Shown in pieces: positions 34,502-44,811 of a stretch of DNA of 47,630 bases (its first letter is position 1; each line of letters starts with the position of its first letter). Position numbers and translations under genes: made by a program. The stretch lies in contig CALXLP010000008.1 of assembly GCA_944389225.1 (NCBI GenBank), positions 1-47,630 on the forward strand. Reading direction: 5' to 3'. This stretch comes from an uncultured Clostridia bacterium. Lineage in GTDB: Bacteria > Bacillota > Clostridia > TANB77 > CAG-508. The notes below the pieces were generated by a model. It made no database searches. It saw nothing but the letters and a program-made list of their open reading frames with translations, and was not told where the DNA came from.

Positions 34502-35731
34502 ATGAAAAAACTTTTCAAAAAAATAATATTATTAACTTTTTTATTGATTATATATGTATATATATTGGTGATTAGTAATATACCAGATAAAATTACTATA
34601 TTTGAAGGAGAGAATATATCATTAAAAACAATTTTCGGTATGACAGTAAATTCAGAAGATGAGGTTTTAGAGGTTTCGGCAAATTCAGGAGAAAAGACGA
34701 TTCATAAAATTGGAAATGAAACATTATCTGTTAGCTTATTTGATAAGCTATTTCTAAAAAGTGTAGATGTTTCTGTACTTCCTAAAACTACCGTGATTCC
34801 TGTTGGAAATATTGCAGGTGTCAAATTATATACAAATGGCGTTTTAGTAGTGGGAATGTCTGAAATACAAGGAGAAGATAGCAAGACATATAAACCATAT
34901 GAAAATACAGGAATAGAAGAAGGAGATACAATAGTAAAAGTAAATGAAAATCTTGTGAATTCAACAGATGATTTAATAGAAAAAGTAAATATGTCAAAAG
35001 GAGAAAAAGTAGAAATAGAATATATACATGATGAAGAAACAAAAGAATGTAGCATAACACCAGTAAAAACAAGTGAAGAAGAATATAAATTAGGCTTATG
35101 GGTAAGAGATAGTGCAGCTGGAGTCGGAACAGTTACATTTTATGAACCATCAACACAAAGTTTTGGAGCACTAGGGCATGGAATTACAGATATAGATACA
35201 GGAGATTTATTAAATATTGCATCAGGAGAATTTGTAACAGCAAAAGTATTAAATATAAAAAAAGGAGAAGATGGTAATCCTGGAAAAATACAAGGCACTG
35301 TAGAAGAACAAGAAACAATTGGTGAAATTACTAAAAATACAGAATTTGGTATATATGGAAAAATACAAGATTTATCTAGTTTAAATATTGATACAAGTAA
35401 AGAAATGGAAGTAGCTATGAGAGAAGAAATAGAAACTGGAAAGGCAATGATTTTATGTAGTTTAGATAATCAAACTGTAAAAGAATATGAAATTGAAATA
35501 ACTAAAATATATAGAAATAATAATTATAATAATAAAAGTATGGAAATTAAAGTAACAGATGAAGAACTAATAGAAAAAACAGGAGGAATTATCCAAGGAA
35601 TGAGTGGTTCACCTATCATACAAAATGGAAAATTTGTAGGAGCTGTTACGCATGTTTTGGTAAATTCATCAACAGAAGGTTATGCCATATTTGGAGATTT
35701 AATGCTAAAACAATCCAAAGAAGTAAACTAA
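34502..35731 (+). CDS. spoIVB: SpoIVB forespore signalling peptidase
   Basis: SpoIVB is secreted from the forespore and triggers pro-sigma-K processing. The 409-residue protein has an N-terminal signal anchor (about 8-27), a PDZ domain (about 95-185, with GIEEGDTIVKVNENLV) and an S55 serine peptidase domain. The catalytic His lies in SFGALGHGITD and the catalytic Ser in GMSGSPI. Usual length. A candidate sigma-G promoter precedes it. It converges on murC across a 200-bp imperfect palindrome. Confidence 0.95.
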   Translation: MKKLFKKIILLTFLLIIYVYILVISNIPDKITIFEGENISLKTIFGMTVNSEDEVLEVSANSGEKTIHKIGNETLSVSLFDKLFLKSVDVSVLPKTTVIPVGNIAGVKLYTNGVLVVGMSEIQGEDSKTYKPYENTGIEEGDTIVKVNENLVNSTDDLIEKVNMSKGEKVEIEYIHDEETKECSITPVKTSEEEYKLGLWVRDSAAGVGTVTFYEPSTQSFGALGHGITDIDTGDLLNIASGEFVTAKVLNIKKGEDGNPGKIQGTVEEQETIGEITKNTEFGIYGKIQDLSSLNIDTSKEMEVAMREEIETGKAMILCSLDNQTVKEYEIEITKIYRNNNYNNKSMEIKVTDEELIEKTGGIIQGMSGSPIIQNGKFVGAVTHVLVNSSTEGYAIFGDLMLKQSKEVN

Positions 35732-35931
35732 AAGGGATGTTTGGGATGGGCTCATTTTTCCTTTTTTTTACTGAGACATTAAAAAATATAGAATATAAAG
35801 TCATTACACAATTTTGTATAAGCTAAATTCAAATTTAGATACGCAAAATCGTTTCGTTTTTTATATTCTACATTTTTTATCTCGTTTTAGATTTCCAAAG
35901 GGAAAAATGAGTCTGTCCAAAAAATCCCTTT
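35731..35931. repeat. ~200-bp imperfect palindrome between convergent genes (MITE-like)
   Basis: Left arm 35731-35761 matches the reverse complement of right arm 35901-35931 at 26 of 31 positions (starting AAAGGGAT and ending CTCATTTTTCC). A further inner arm pair around GAATATAAA extends the palindrome. The centre holds AAATCGTTTCGTTTT (35846-35860), shared with the family 2 repeat at 9130 (AAATCGTTTCATTTT). It fills the whole gap from the spoIVB stop to the murC stop and may end transcription in both directions. Confidence 0.75.
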
Positions 35932-37314
35932 TTAGTCAACTAGCATTGGACCAATATTGGTAACCGTTCCAGCACCTAATGTTAAAACAATATCATTTTT
36001 TTCAACATGTGTTTTTACATAATTTGCACATTCATCAAAATCAGGTATATATAAAGCTTCTTTTCCTAAAGATTGAAGTTTAGAAACCAAATCTTTAGAA
36101 GAAATGTTATAAGTATTTGTTTCTCTAGCAGCATAAATGTCTAATACAATGACATGATCAAAATTCATTAAGGCATTGGCAAATTCATCTAATAGATTTT
36201 TTGTTCTACTATATGTATGTGGTTGGAAAATAACCCAAGATTCATGATATTTCTTATTCATTAGAGATTTTGCAGTAGCAATAATTTCTGTTGGATGATG
36301 TCCATAATCATCATAAACACTTGCTGTATTATTGATTTTTCCTTTATATTCAAATCTTCTGTGAGCACCAGTAAATTCTAACAATGCAGATTTTATGACA
36401 TCTAAAGATATGTTGTATTTCATACAAATAGAAATACATGCAAAAGCATTTGAAACATTGTGTTTACCAGGAACAGATAATTGAAATGTATCCAAAAATT
36501 TATTGTGATAGTAAACATCAAATTTGGCAAAACCATCATCATTAAACTCGATATTTGTACCATAAATATCAACATCTTTATTAGAAACACCATAAGTCAT
36601 AACAGTAGCATTTGTTTCATTAGCTAATTCTAAACAGTTTGTATCATCTCCATTTAGAATTAAAATACCATCATCAGGTAATAATTTTACATATTTTATA
36701 AATGCTTTTTTTATGTTTTCTAGATTTTTAAAATAATCTAAATGATCATTATCAATGTTTAAAATAATCTCTGCTTTAGGACTAAATTTTAAAAAGCTTT
36801 CTACATATTCACAAGCTTCTATAATAAAATGTTCACTATTTCCTACTCTGTAATTACCATCTAATTGTTTTAAATAAGCACCAACTTGTATACTAGGATC
36901 TGTTAAACCTTTCATAAAGCAAAGAGAAACCATAGAAGTTGTGGTGGTTTTTCCATGTGTTCCAGAAATACATATGGTATCTTTAAAACATCTTGTAATT
37001 TCTCCTAAAAAATCAGCTCTTTCAATAGTAGGAATATTTTGTTTTTTAGCTTCTACCATTTCAGGATCTTCTGGTTTAATAGCAGCAGAATATACAACAA
37101 CATCTGCTTTTTTCACATCTTCTATATTGTGTCCAATAGTAACTTGAATTCCTCTATTTTTTAATATTTGAATAGATTCAGAATTAGCCAAATCAGAACC
37201 AGTAATATGAAATCCCCAGTTATGAAGAATTTCAGCAATTCCACTCATACTGACACCACCGATTCCAATCATGTGTATATTTTTATATTTCTTTAAATTA
37301 TCTATATTAGGCAT
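35932..37314 (-). CDS. murC: UDP-N-acetylmuramate--L-alanine ligase
   Basis: MurC adds L-Ala to UDP-MurNAc in peptidoglycan precursor synthesis. The 460-residue protein has the N-terminal Rossmann UDP-binding domain (IHMIGIGGVSMSGIAEIL), the central ATPase P-loop GTHGKTTTTSMV and the C-terminal domain with YDDYGHHPTEI and the ending VLTLGAGTVTNIG. All three Mur ligase domains are complete. RBS AAAGGAGTG on the minus strand. It is divergent from spoVG. Confidence 0.97.
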   Translation of the reverse strand: MPNIDNLKKYKNIHMIGIGGVSMSGIAEILHNWGFHITGSDLANSESIQILKNRGIQVTIGHNIEDVKKADVVVYSAAIKPEDPEMVEAKKQNIPTIERADFLGEITRCFKDTICISGTHGKTTTTSMVSLCFMKGLTDPSIQVGAYLKQLDGNYRVGNSEHFIIEACEYVESFLKFSPKAEIILNIDNDHLDYFKNLENIKKAFIKYVKLLPDDGILILNGDDTNCLELANETNATVMTYGVSNKDVDIYGTNIEFNDDGFAKFDVYYHNKFLDTFQLSVPGKHNVSNAFACISICMKYNISLDVIKSALLEFTGAHRRFEYKGKINNTASVYDDYGHHPTEIIATAKSLMNKKYHESWVIFQPHTYSRTKNLLDEFANALMNFDHVIVLDIYAARETNTYNISSKDLVSKLQSLGKEALYIPDFDECANYVKTHVEKNDIVLTLGAGTVTNIGPMLVD

Positions 37315-37548
37315 TAAAAGACACTCCTTTGTAAATATTTAATTAGCATAAAATTCCAAAAGGAATTATATAATTATATCGTGAAAAATTCAATACTTTT
37401 AAAGAAATTTACAGATAAAATAGAGGTGATTTGTTAGTTAAGAATGAAAGTATTTATAAAAAACAAGAGAAAAAAAGTATATATTTTAGTATATTAGGAA
37501 TTGTAAAAAACGTTACTAAATAAAAAAATAAAAAAAATGTAAAAAAAA
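37315..37548. other. AT-rich divergent intergenic region, murC / spoVG
   Basis: The gap holds the murC RBS, a small inverted repeat AATTCC-AAAA-GGAATT (37352-37367) and A-rich tracts. No convincing sigma-A promoter for murC, ORF or RNA motif was seen. The sigma-H promoter of spoVG follows at 37549. Confidence 0.5.
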
Positions 37549-37577
37549 GAAGGAAAAAAATTTTTTATGGAGAATAA
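37549..37577 (+). promoter_or_regulatory. Sigma-H promoter of spoVG
   Basis: GAAGGAAAA (37549-37557), 11-base spacer, GGAGAATAA (37569-37577) match the sigma-H consensus RNAGGAWWW and RNNGAATWW at every defined position. spoVG is a classical sigma-H target. Confidence 0.75.
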
Positions 37578-37649
37578 TATAATTGTACATAAGAGTAAAT
37601 ATATGTACAAAAATTTTTTAAAACTTAAGGAAGGTAGGTGCACTACAAA

Positions 37650-37922
37650 ATGCAAATCACAGATGTACGTTTAAGAAAAGTAAATTCAGAGAACAGAATG
37701 AAAGCTGTTGCTTCTGTAACATTCGATAACGAATTCGTTATTCATGATATCAAAGTTATCGAAAGTCAAAATGGATTATTTATAGCTATGCCAAGTAGAA
37801 AAACTCCAAACGGAGAATTCAAAGATATAGCTCATCCAATCAATGCTGAAACTAGAGAGAAAATTCAAAAAGCTATATTAGAGGCTTATGAAGCTCCAGA
37901 AACAGAGGAATCAGCAGAATAA
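37650..37922 (+). CDS. spoVG: SpoVG RNA/DNA-binding regulator
   Basis: SpoVG is a small regulator involved in septation and sporulation. The 90-residue protein begins [20 protein letters not shown] and has [20 protein letters not shown], both diagnostic, with an acidic C-terminal tail (APETEESAE). I use ATG 37650 after AAGGTAGGTG; a GTG at 37638 would lie within that RBS. Its codon choice includes more C-ending codons (TTC, AAC) than its neighbours, consistent with high expression. Confidence 0.96.
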   Translation: MQITDVRLRKVNSENRMKAVASVTFDNEFVIHDIKVIESQNGLFIAMPSRKTPNGEFKDIAHPINAETREKIQKAILEAYEAPETEESAE

Positions 37923-37945
37923 TAAATAAAATTAAAAACGAAAAG

Positions 37946-37972
37946 AGATACAAGTAATTGTATCTTTTTTTA
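37946..37972 (+). terminator. Intrinsic terminator after spoVG
   Basis: AGATACAA, loop GTAA, TTGTATCT, then a run of T. Confidence 0.9.
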
Positions 37973-38129
37973 ATATTGTATGTAATTCATTTATATAAAA
38001 GGAGAATTTTCTATATAAAAACCTATTTTGTATAAGTATTCAATATCAAGTTTTTAGATGTAAAAACTTGAAAAAGTAGCAAAAACAATGTAAAATAGTA
38101 TAGATTATTGTTTGGAAAGAGGAAAGAAA

Positions 38130-38690
38130 ATGTTTTTAATAGTAGGTTTAGGAAATCCTGAAAATGAATATGCCAATACAAGACATAATATGGGATTTGA
38201 TGCAATAAACAAATTAGCAAAACAATATACAATTGAAATGAATAAAAATAAATTTAAGGGAATCTATGGTACAGGAATGATTGAAAATGAAAAAGTCATT
38301 CTTTTAAAACCACAAACCTATATGAACTTAAGTGGAGAAAGCGTGATAGAAGCCATTCAGTTTTATAAAATTGACTTAGAAAAAGTCATTGTTATCTATG
38401 ATGATATGGATGTAGAACCAGGTAAAATAAAAATAAGAAAAAAAGGAGGGCCAGGTTCTCATAATGGAATGAAATCTGTTATACAAAATTTGAATTCAGA
38501 AGAATTCCCAAGAATTAGAGTAGGAATTGGAACACCTGAATATAAAAATGATAGAATTCAATATGTAATAGGAAAAATTTCATCAGAAGAAGATAAAGAA
38601 AAATTAAATATAGGAACAGATAAAGCAAAAGACGCCATAATAGAAATGATAAAAAATGGTGTAGATGCAGCAATGAATAAATTTAATTAG
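38130..38690 (+). CDS. pth: Peptidyl-tRNA hydrolase
   Basis: Pth recycles tRNA from dropped-off peptidyl-tRNA. Conserved blocks are LIVGLGNPENEYANTRHNMG (catalytic His in TRHN), KPQTYMNLSGES and DDMDVEPGKIKIRKKGGPGS-HNG. Length 186 is standard. I use ATG 38130 after AGAGGAAAG. The RNase E/G gene follows after 19 bases, so they are probably co-transcribed. Confidence 0.97.
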   Translation: MFLIVGLGNPENEYANTRHNMGFDAINKLAKQYTIEMNKNKFKGIYGTGMIENEKVILLKPQTYMNLSGESVIEAIQFYKIDLEKVIVIYDDMDVEPGKIKIRKKGGPGSHNGMKSVIQNLNSEEFPRIRVGIGTPEYKNDRIQYVIGKISSEEDKEKLNIGTDKAKDAIIEMIKNGVDAAMNKFN

Positions 38691-38709
38691 CAAGAGAGGA
38701 AAGAACCAG

Positions 38710-39894
38710 ATGTTAGAATTATTTATAAAAAGAATAGAAAAGCAAAGACAAATTATATTGGTAGAAGATGGAAAAATGATAGAATATTATGAAGAAGGAG
38801 AAGAAGACAATAAAAATGAAGGTAATATTTACATTGGTGTTGTCAAAGATATTGTAAAAGGAATGCAAGCAGCTTTTGTAGATATTGGTATAGAAAAAAA
38901 TAGTCTGATCCATTTAAAAGATATTCTAGAAAAGAAAGATGAAAAAAAGGAAAAAACAAATATTAATCAAGATATTAGTACAGTTATAAAACCAAATCAA
39001 AAATTATTAGTACAAATCAAAAAAGACAGTAATGAAAAAAAAGGTGCTAGAATATCAACACATATTAATTTACCAGGGAAATATATTGTACTTATGCCTA
39101 ATACAGATATTATTACAGTTTCACAAAAAATAGAAAATAAAGAGGAACAAGAAAGACTAATTAAATTAGTAAGAGAAAATATTTCAAAAGGTAATGGAGC
39201 AGTTATCAGAACATCAGCAGAAGGAAAAGAAAAAGAAATTATTGATGATATAAAATATGTGGAAAGCAAATGGGAAAAGATTGTTAAAGATAGCCAAAAT
39301 GAAAAGCAAAAGGTACCAAGACAATTATATAAAAGTGAAGACATTGTTGAAAAAATGTTAATGGACTTAGCAAATAAAGGAATCGCACAAGTAACCGTAA
39401 ATGATAGTATAGATTATAATGAAATTAGTAAAATAAAAAGTGAAAATAAAGAATATAAAGACTTACCAATAACGGTAAAAAGTGAAGAATCTATTTTGGA
39501 TAGCTATGACCTAGAACAACAAATCAATAAAATGAATAATAGAAAAATATGGCTAAAATGTGGAGGTTTTATCACAATTGATAAGACAGAAGCATTAACA
39601 GCTATTGATGTCAATACTGGAAAATACACAGGAAATAAAACAATGGAAGATACTGTTTTTAAAGTCAATAAAGAAGCTACTGTTGAGATTGCAAAACAAT
39701 TAAGACTTAGAGATATAGGAGGTATCATCATTATTGACTATATAGATATGCAAGAAGAAAAAGATAAAAAAGAAATAGAAAATTTACTAAAAGAAGAACT
39801 AAAAAAAGACAGAAGCAAAACACAAATAGAAGGATTTACAAAACTAGATTTAATGGAAATGACCAGAAAACATATATGTAGCCATAAAAATTGA
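38710..39894 (+). CDS. rng: Ribonuclease E/G-type endoribonuclease, short C-terminus
   Basis: A single-strand endoribonuclease of the RNase E/G family. It has the S1-like domain (about 35-125, GNIYIGVVKDIVKGMQAAFV) and the catalytic DNase I-like subdomain with the two Mg-binding Asp residues in TAIDVNTGKYTG and IIIDYIDM. At 394 residues it ends just after KLDLMEMTRK-HICSHKN, so the downstream Zn-link (CPxCxG) and small domain found in longer homologues are missing. A family 2 repeat begins 5 bases after the stop. Either a short variant or a C-terminal truncation. Confidence 0.88.
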   Translation: MLELFIKRIEKQRQIILVEDGKMIEYYEEGEEDNKNEGNIYIGVVKDIVKGMQAAFVDIGIEKNSLIHLKDILEKKDEKKEKTNINQDISTVIKPNQKLLVQIKKDSNEKKGARISTHINLPGKYIVLMPNTDIITVSQKIENKEEQERLIKLVRENISKGNGAVIRTSAEGKEKEIIDDIKYVESKWEKIVKDSQNEKQKVPRQLYKSEDIVEKMLMDLANKGIAQVTVNDSIDYNEISKIKSENKEYKDLPITVKSEESILDSYDLEQQINKMNNRKIWLKCGGFITIDKTEALTAIDVNTGKYTGNKTMEDTVFKVNKEATVEIAKQLRLRDIGGIIIIDYIDMQEEKDKKEIENLLKEELKKDRSKTQIEGFTKLDLMEMTRKHICSHKN

Positions 39895-39899
39895 ATGTT

Positions 39900-39945
39900 G
39901 GGGACGTGTCAAATCGTTCCGAAATGGAACGAAAGGGACAGACCC
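39900..39945 (+). repeat. GGGACGTG-type palindromic repeat (family 2)
   Basis: GGGACGTGTCAAATCGTTCC, spacer, GGAACGAAAGGGACAGACC: the inner GTTCC-GAAAT-GGAAC is a perfect hairpin. Sister of the copy at 9130-9173. It lies between rng and rimO. Confidence 0.85.
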
Positions 39946-40016
39946 ATTGGTAATAATAAAGAAAAATAAGCACATAATAATAATTTTATCAAAAAGGAGA
40001 GAGGATACACCAAAAA

Positions 40017-41384
40017 ATGAATGTAGGATTTATATCACTAGGTTGTAGTAAGAATTTAATTGATACAGAATGTTTAATAGGAATGTTTAAGGATAATCGA
40101 TTTCAGATTGTTAATGAAGAAGAAAAAGCAGATATTTTAGTTATTAATACTTGTGGGTTTATAGAATCTGCTAAAGAAGAGGCAATTAATACTATATTGG
40201 AAATGGCAGAATACAAAAAACAAAGATGTCAATATTTAATTGTTATGGGATGCCTAGTACAAAGATATTATGAAGAATTAGTAAAAGCTTTACCAGAAGT
40301 GGATTTATTCATAAAAATAGAGGATTATGATAAATTATGGGATAAAATAGAAGATTTACTAAAAAGAGGTATTGTTCAAAAAGAAAAGAAAAAGACAAGT
40401 AAAAAAATAACTGAAATACCACAAATGCCAATGTTTACTGAGCAAGAATTTTTGAATAGAACGATTACAACAGGAAATAATTATGCCTATATAAAAATAG
40501 GAGAAGGATGCAGTAATAAGTGTACATATTGTGCTATACCATATATTAGAGGACCATTTGCAAGCAGAAAAATGGAGGATATTTTAGAAGAGGCAAATAT
40601 GTTAGCCAAAAAAGGAATCAAAGAATTAATTGTAATAGCACAAGATACGACGAAATATGGTATTGATATATATGGAGAATCAAAATTAGCAGAACTATTG
40701 GAAAAATTAAGTAAAATAGAAGGAATACAATGGATTCGTTTCTTGTATGCATATCCAGAAGGTATTACAGAGAAATTAATCCATGTTGTTGCAAATAATG
40801 ATAAGATTGCCAACTATTTTGATATACCAATCCAACATATTTCCAATACAGTATTGAAAAGAATGAATCGAAAAACAAATAAAGAGCAAATAGAAAATTT
40901 ATTAGAAACAATTCGTAAAAACATACCAGATATTGTTTTAAGAACAAGCTTAATTGTAGGATTTCCAGGAGAAACCAAAGAAGATTTTGAAGAGTTGAAA
41001 AAATTTGTAAAAGTTGCAAAATTTGATAAATTAGGTACATTTATGTATTCAAAAGAAGATGGAACACCAGCAGAAAAATTACCAAATCAAATTCATGGGA
41101 ATACAAAGAAAGCAAGATATAATCAAATTATGCAAATACAACAAGAAATTTCCAAAGAAATTCAAAGCAAGAAAATAGGTAAAACATATGAAGTACTAAT
41201 TGAAGATATGTCTTTTGATGGAAAATATTATATTGGAAGAACCATGCAAGATGTACCAGAAATGGATGGAATTGTGTATATAAAAAATGAAACAGACAAA
41301 AAGTCAGAAGAAATTGTAAATCACTTTATAAAATGCAAAGTAACAGAGGTTAGTGATTATGATTTAATAGCTGAAATGATTTAG
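40017..41384 (+). CDS. rimO: Ribosomal protein S12 methylthiotransferase RimO
   Basis: RimO is a radical-SAM enzyme that adds a methylthio group to Asp88 of ribosomal protein S12. Begins VGFISLGCSKNLIDTE, the RimO version of the N-terminal UPF0004 domain with its three cluster cysteines. The radical-SAM motif CxxxCxxC is at Cys165, Cys169 and Cys172 (GCSNKCTYCAIP). A C-terminal TRAM domain follows (about 385-455). Full length (455). RBS AGGAGAGAGG. It has its own strong terminator. Confidence 0.95.
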   Translation: MNVGFISLGCSKNLIDTECLIGMFKDNRFQIVNEEEKADILVINTCGFIESAKEEAINTILEMAEYKKQRCQYLIVMGCLVQRYYEELVKALPEVDLFIKIEDYDKLWDKIEDLLKRGIVQKEKKKTSKKITEIPQMPMFTEQEFLNRTITTGNNYAYIKIGEGCSNKCTYCAIPYIRGPFASRKMEDILEEANMLAKKGIKELIVIAQDTTKYGIDIYGESKLAELLEKLSKIEGIQWIRFLYAYPEGITEKLIHVVANNDKIANYFDIPIQHISNTVLKRMNRKTNKEQIENLLETIRKNIPDIVLRTSLIVGFPGETKEDFEELKKFVKVAKFDKLGTFMYSKEDGTPAEKLPNQIHGNTKKARYNQIMQIQQEISKEIQSKKIGKTYEVLIEDMSFDGKYYIGRTMQDVPEMDGIVYIKNETDKKSEEIVNHFIKCKVTEVSDYDLIAEMI

Positions 41385-41411
41385 TCACCTAGAGAATAGG
41401 TGACTTTTTTA
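41383..41411 (+). terminator. Intrinsic terminator after rimO
   Basis: AGTCACCTA (from within the stop codon), loop GAGAA, TAGGTGACT, then TTTTTT. Confidence 0.92.
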
Positions 41412-41467
41412 TTTATGCAGAATGAAGAACTATATGTAAAATTTTGAATTTTGATATCTGTGTTTGA

Positions 41468-41497
41468 TTTTACGAAAGGCTAAAAAAATGGTATAAT
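41468..41497 (+). promoter_or_regulatory. Promoter of the small gene at 41534
   Basis: TTTTAC (41468-41473), 18 bases, TATAAT (41492-41497). Confidence 0.55.
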
Positions 41498-41533
41498 ATA
41501 TAGTGATAAAGAGTGCAGAAAGGAGTTATGAAC

Positions 41534-41845
41534 ATGAAGAAAAATTTTTTGGAGGAATATTACTTCTTCGAAGGAAAGTATGAAAAAGTGCCATATAAAA
41601 AGGTGCGGAAACTAAAGAAGGGAGCAAGATTCTTTTTAAGAAAAAGAGCAATTACACTGAAGTTTTCATCAGATTTAAAGAAAAAGATGAGAAAAGATAT
41701 GGCGAATTTCATTGAAGAGTCGCTTTGCAAAAGAAAAAAGAAAGTAAAGGAAACAATTCAGGATGTATCCATGCTGTATGATGTGAAGATATCATACGAA
41801 ATAAAATGTGGAAAAGAAATAATACTCTTTATCAGAACTCCGTAG
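41534..41845 (+). CDS. Small basic unknown protein with an in-frame CGG codon
   Basis: A 103-residue, lysine-rich protein I do not recognise (FLEEYYFFEGKYEKVPY, then a basic centre and KISYEIKCGKEIILFI). ATG 41534 lies 8 bases after AAAGGAG; the GTG at 41513 overlaps that RBS. It has its own promoter and terminator, so it is probably a real gene. It uses AAG and GC-richer codons far more than its neighbours, suggesting different origin. It contains CGG at residue 25 (GTG CGG AAA) without loss of the open frame: a +1 shift there would end translation at TAA two codons later. It is therefore the one exception to the CGG pattern seen elsewhere. Confidence 0.65.
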   Translation: MKKNFLEEYYFFEGKYEKVPYKKVRKLKKGARFFLRKRAITLKFSSDLKKKMRKDMANFIEESLCKRKKKVKETIQDVSMLYDVKISYEIKCGKEIILFIRTP

Positions 41846-41877
41846 GGTGTGGCATTCTGCCACCCCTTATTTTATTA
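41845..41877 (+). terminator. Terminator after the small unknown gene
   Basis: GGGTGTGGCA, loop TTC, TGCCACCCC (one bulged T), then TTATTTTATT; overlaps the stop codon. Confidence 0.8.
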
Positions 41878-41967
41878 TCAAAGATTAGCTATGTTCTTAA
41901 TAATTAAAAGAAATTTCTTTGCTTTATTTTAATTCTATATAGATTTTTTCAGATAAATGGAAATTAC

Positions 41968-41996
41968 TTGAAAAATCGCATATAATCTAGTATAAT
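41968..41996 (+). promoter_or_regulatory. trpS promoter
   Basis: TTGAAA (41968-41973), 17-base spacer, TATAAT (41991-41996). The start codon follows within 41 bases, leaving no room for a T-box. Confidence 0.7.
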
Positions 41997-42036
41997 ATTG
42001 ATATTGAAAACGAGAAGGAAAAGGTGGAATAAAATT

Positions 42037-43044
42037 ATGAAAAAAAGAGTATTAACGGGAGATAGACCAACAGGAAAATTACATATAGGACATTATTTTG
42101 GTTCATTAAAAAAGAGAGTAGAAATGCAAAATAGTGGAGATTATGATATCTATATATTAATTGCAGATGTGCAAGCATTAACAGACAATTTTAATAATCC
42201 AGAAAAAGTAAGAAAAAATGTAAGAGAATTAGCAATGGATTATTTATCATGTGGAATAGACCCAGAAAAAACAACGATATATATTCAATCTATGATACCA
42301 GAAACAGCAGAATTAACGGTATATTACTCAAATTTAGTAACAATTGCAAGACTTCAAAGAAATCCAACGGTAAAAACAGAAATAGCCCAAAAGAAAGAAT
42401 TATTTGGAGAAAGTGTTACATATGGATTTTTAGGATATCCAGTAAGTCAAGCTGCTGATATTACGACTTTTGAAGGAGAATTAGTTCCAACGGGTGAAGA
42501 CCAAGAACCATTAATTGAACAATGTAGAGAAATTGTTAGAAAATTTAATAGTATTTATGGAGAAGTATTAACAGAACCTAAAATTGTATTATCAGAAGGA
42601 AAAAGAATCAAAGGATTAGATGGTAATGAAAAAATGGGAAAATCTCTTGGAAATGCTATCTATTTATCAGATTCAGAAGAGGAAATCACTAAAAAAGTTA
42701 TGAGTGCAGTAACAGATCCAAATAGAATAAAAAAAGATGATTTAGGAAATCCTGATATATGTATGGTAGCATATTATCATAAACTATTTTCAACAAAAGA
42801 AGAAATTGATACCGTATGTGCTGAATGTAGAGCAGGAAAAAGAGGATGTGTTGCTTGTAAAAAACAATTAGCAAAAAATATTAGTGAATATTTAAAACCA
42901 ATTAGAGAAAAAAGAAAATATTATGAAGAAAATCCAGAACTAGTGGATAAAATCTTAAAAGAAGGAACAGAAAAAGCAAGAAAAACAGCACAAGAGACAA
43001 TGAAAAAGGTAAAGAAAGCGATGAAATTAAATTATTTTGAATAA
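42037..43044 (+). CDS. trpS: Tryptophanyl-tRNA synthetase
   Basis: A class I synthetase of 335 residues. The HIGH motif is PTGKLHIGHYFGSL near the N-terminus and the KMSKS motif is NEKMGKSLGNAI. A Cys-rich patch (CAECRAGKRGCVACKK) near residue 270 is seen in a subset of bacterial TrpRS. ATG 42037 follows AAGGTGG; the upstream TTG at 41998 overlaps the promoter. Confidence 0.95.
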   Translation: MKKRVLTGDRPTGKLHIGHYFGSLKKRVEMQNSGDYDIYILIADVQALTDNFNNPEKVRKNVRELAMDYLSCGIDPEKTTIYIQSMIPETAELTVYYSNLVTIARLQRNPTVKTEIAQKKELFGESVTYGFLGYPVSQAADITTFEGELVPTGEDQEPLIEQCREIVRKFNSIYGEVLTEPKIVLSEGKRIKGLDGNEKMGKSLGNAIYLSDSEEEITKKVMSAVTDPNRIKKDDLGNPDICMVAYYHKLFSTKEEIDTVCAECRAGKRGCVACKKQLAKNISEYLKPIREKRKYYEENPELVDKILKEGTEKARKTAQETMKKVKKAMKLNYFE

Positions 43045-43108
43045 TGTTGCTGTATATTGAATAAAACAGTTTGGTTCTTAATATATACAAAATAAAAGGA
43101 GAGAATGT

Positions 43109-43459
43109 ATGAAATATATAAAAAAATTGCCACAGGAACCATCTTTTTCACAAAAGGGATTACATGGATATAATTATATACTAAATACACAAGCTATTAG
43201 TATTTCTATAGAAGATTGTTTTAAAGGTCATGATAAATATCACACAAATGTCCATAGCACTAAAATATATTATGTAGTAGAAGGAAAAGGACAATTTAAA
43301 ATAGGTGAAGAAACATTTGATGTAAAAAAGGATGATTTAATAGAAATTCCTAAGAATACAGAATTTGTTTTTGCGGGTAAAATGAAATTGTTATTAATCA
43401 TGTTACCAGCATTTAGACCTCAAGATGGAATTGATGGAAAAGAAAATGATTTGTATTAG
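43109..43459 (+). CDS. Small cupin-domain protein
   Basis: A 116-residue single-domain cupin. The first cupin motif is [25 protein letters not shown] (His residues and Glu of the metal site) and the second part is [16 protein letters not shown], where the usual motif 2 His is missing. It may be a sugar-binding or mannose-6-phosphate-isomerase-like cupin. RBS AAAGGAGAG. It precedes obgE by 14 bases and is likely co-transcribed. Substrate unknown. Confidence 0.82.
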   Translation: MKYIKKLPQEPSFSQKGLHGYNYILNTQAISISIEDCFKGHDKYHTNVHSTKIYYVVEGKGQFKIGEETFDVKKDDLIEIPKNTEFVFAGKMKLLLIMLPAFRPQDGIDGKENDLY

Positions 43460-43473
43460 AAAAGGAGAATAAC

Positions 43474-44746
<1,273 letters not shown>

Positions 44747-44763
44747 AAAAATTCTAACAAAAC

Positions 44764-44796
44764 AGAGCAAGAATAAAATTTTTTGCTCTTTTTTTA
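44764..44796 (+). terminator. Intrinsic terminator after obgE
   Basis: AGAGCAA pairs with TTGCTCT, followed by a run of eight T. Confidence 0.8.
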
Positions 44797-44811
44797 CAAC
44801 TTATAATCTAT

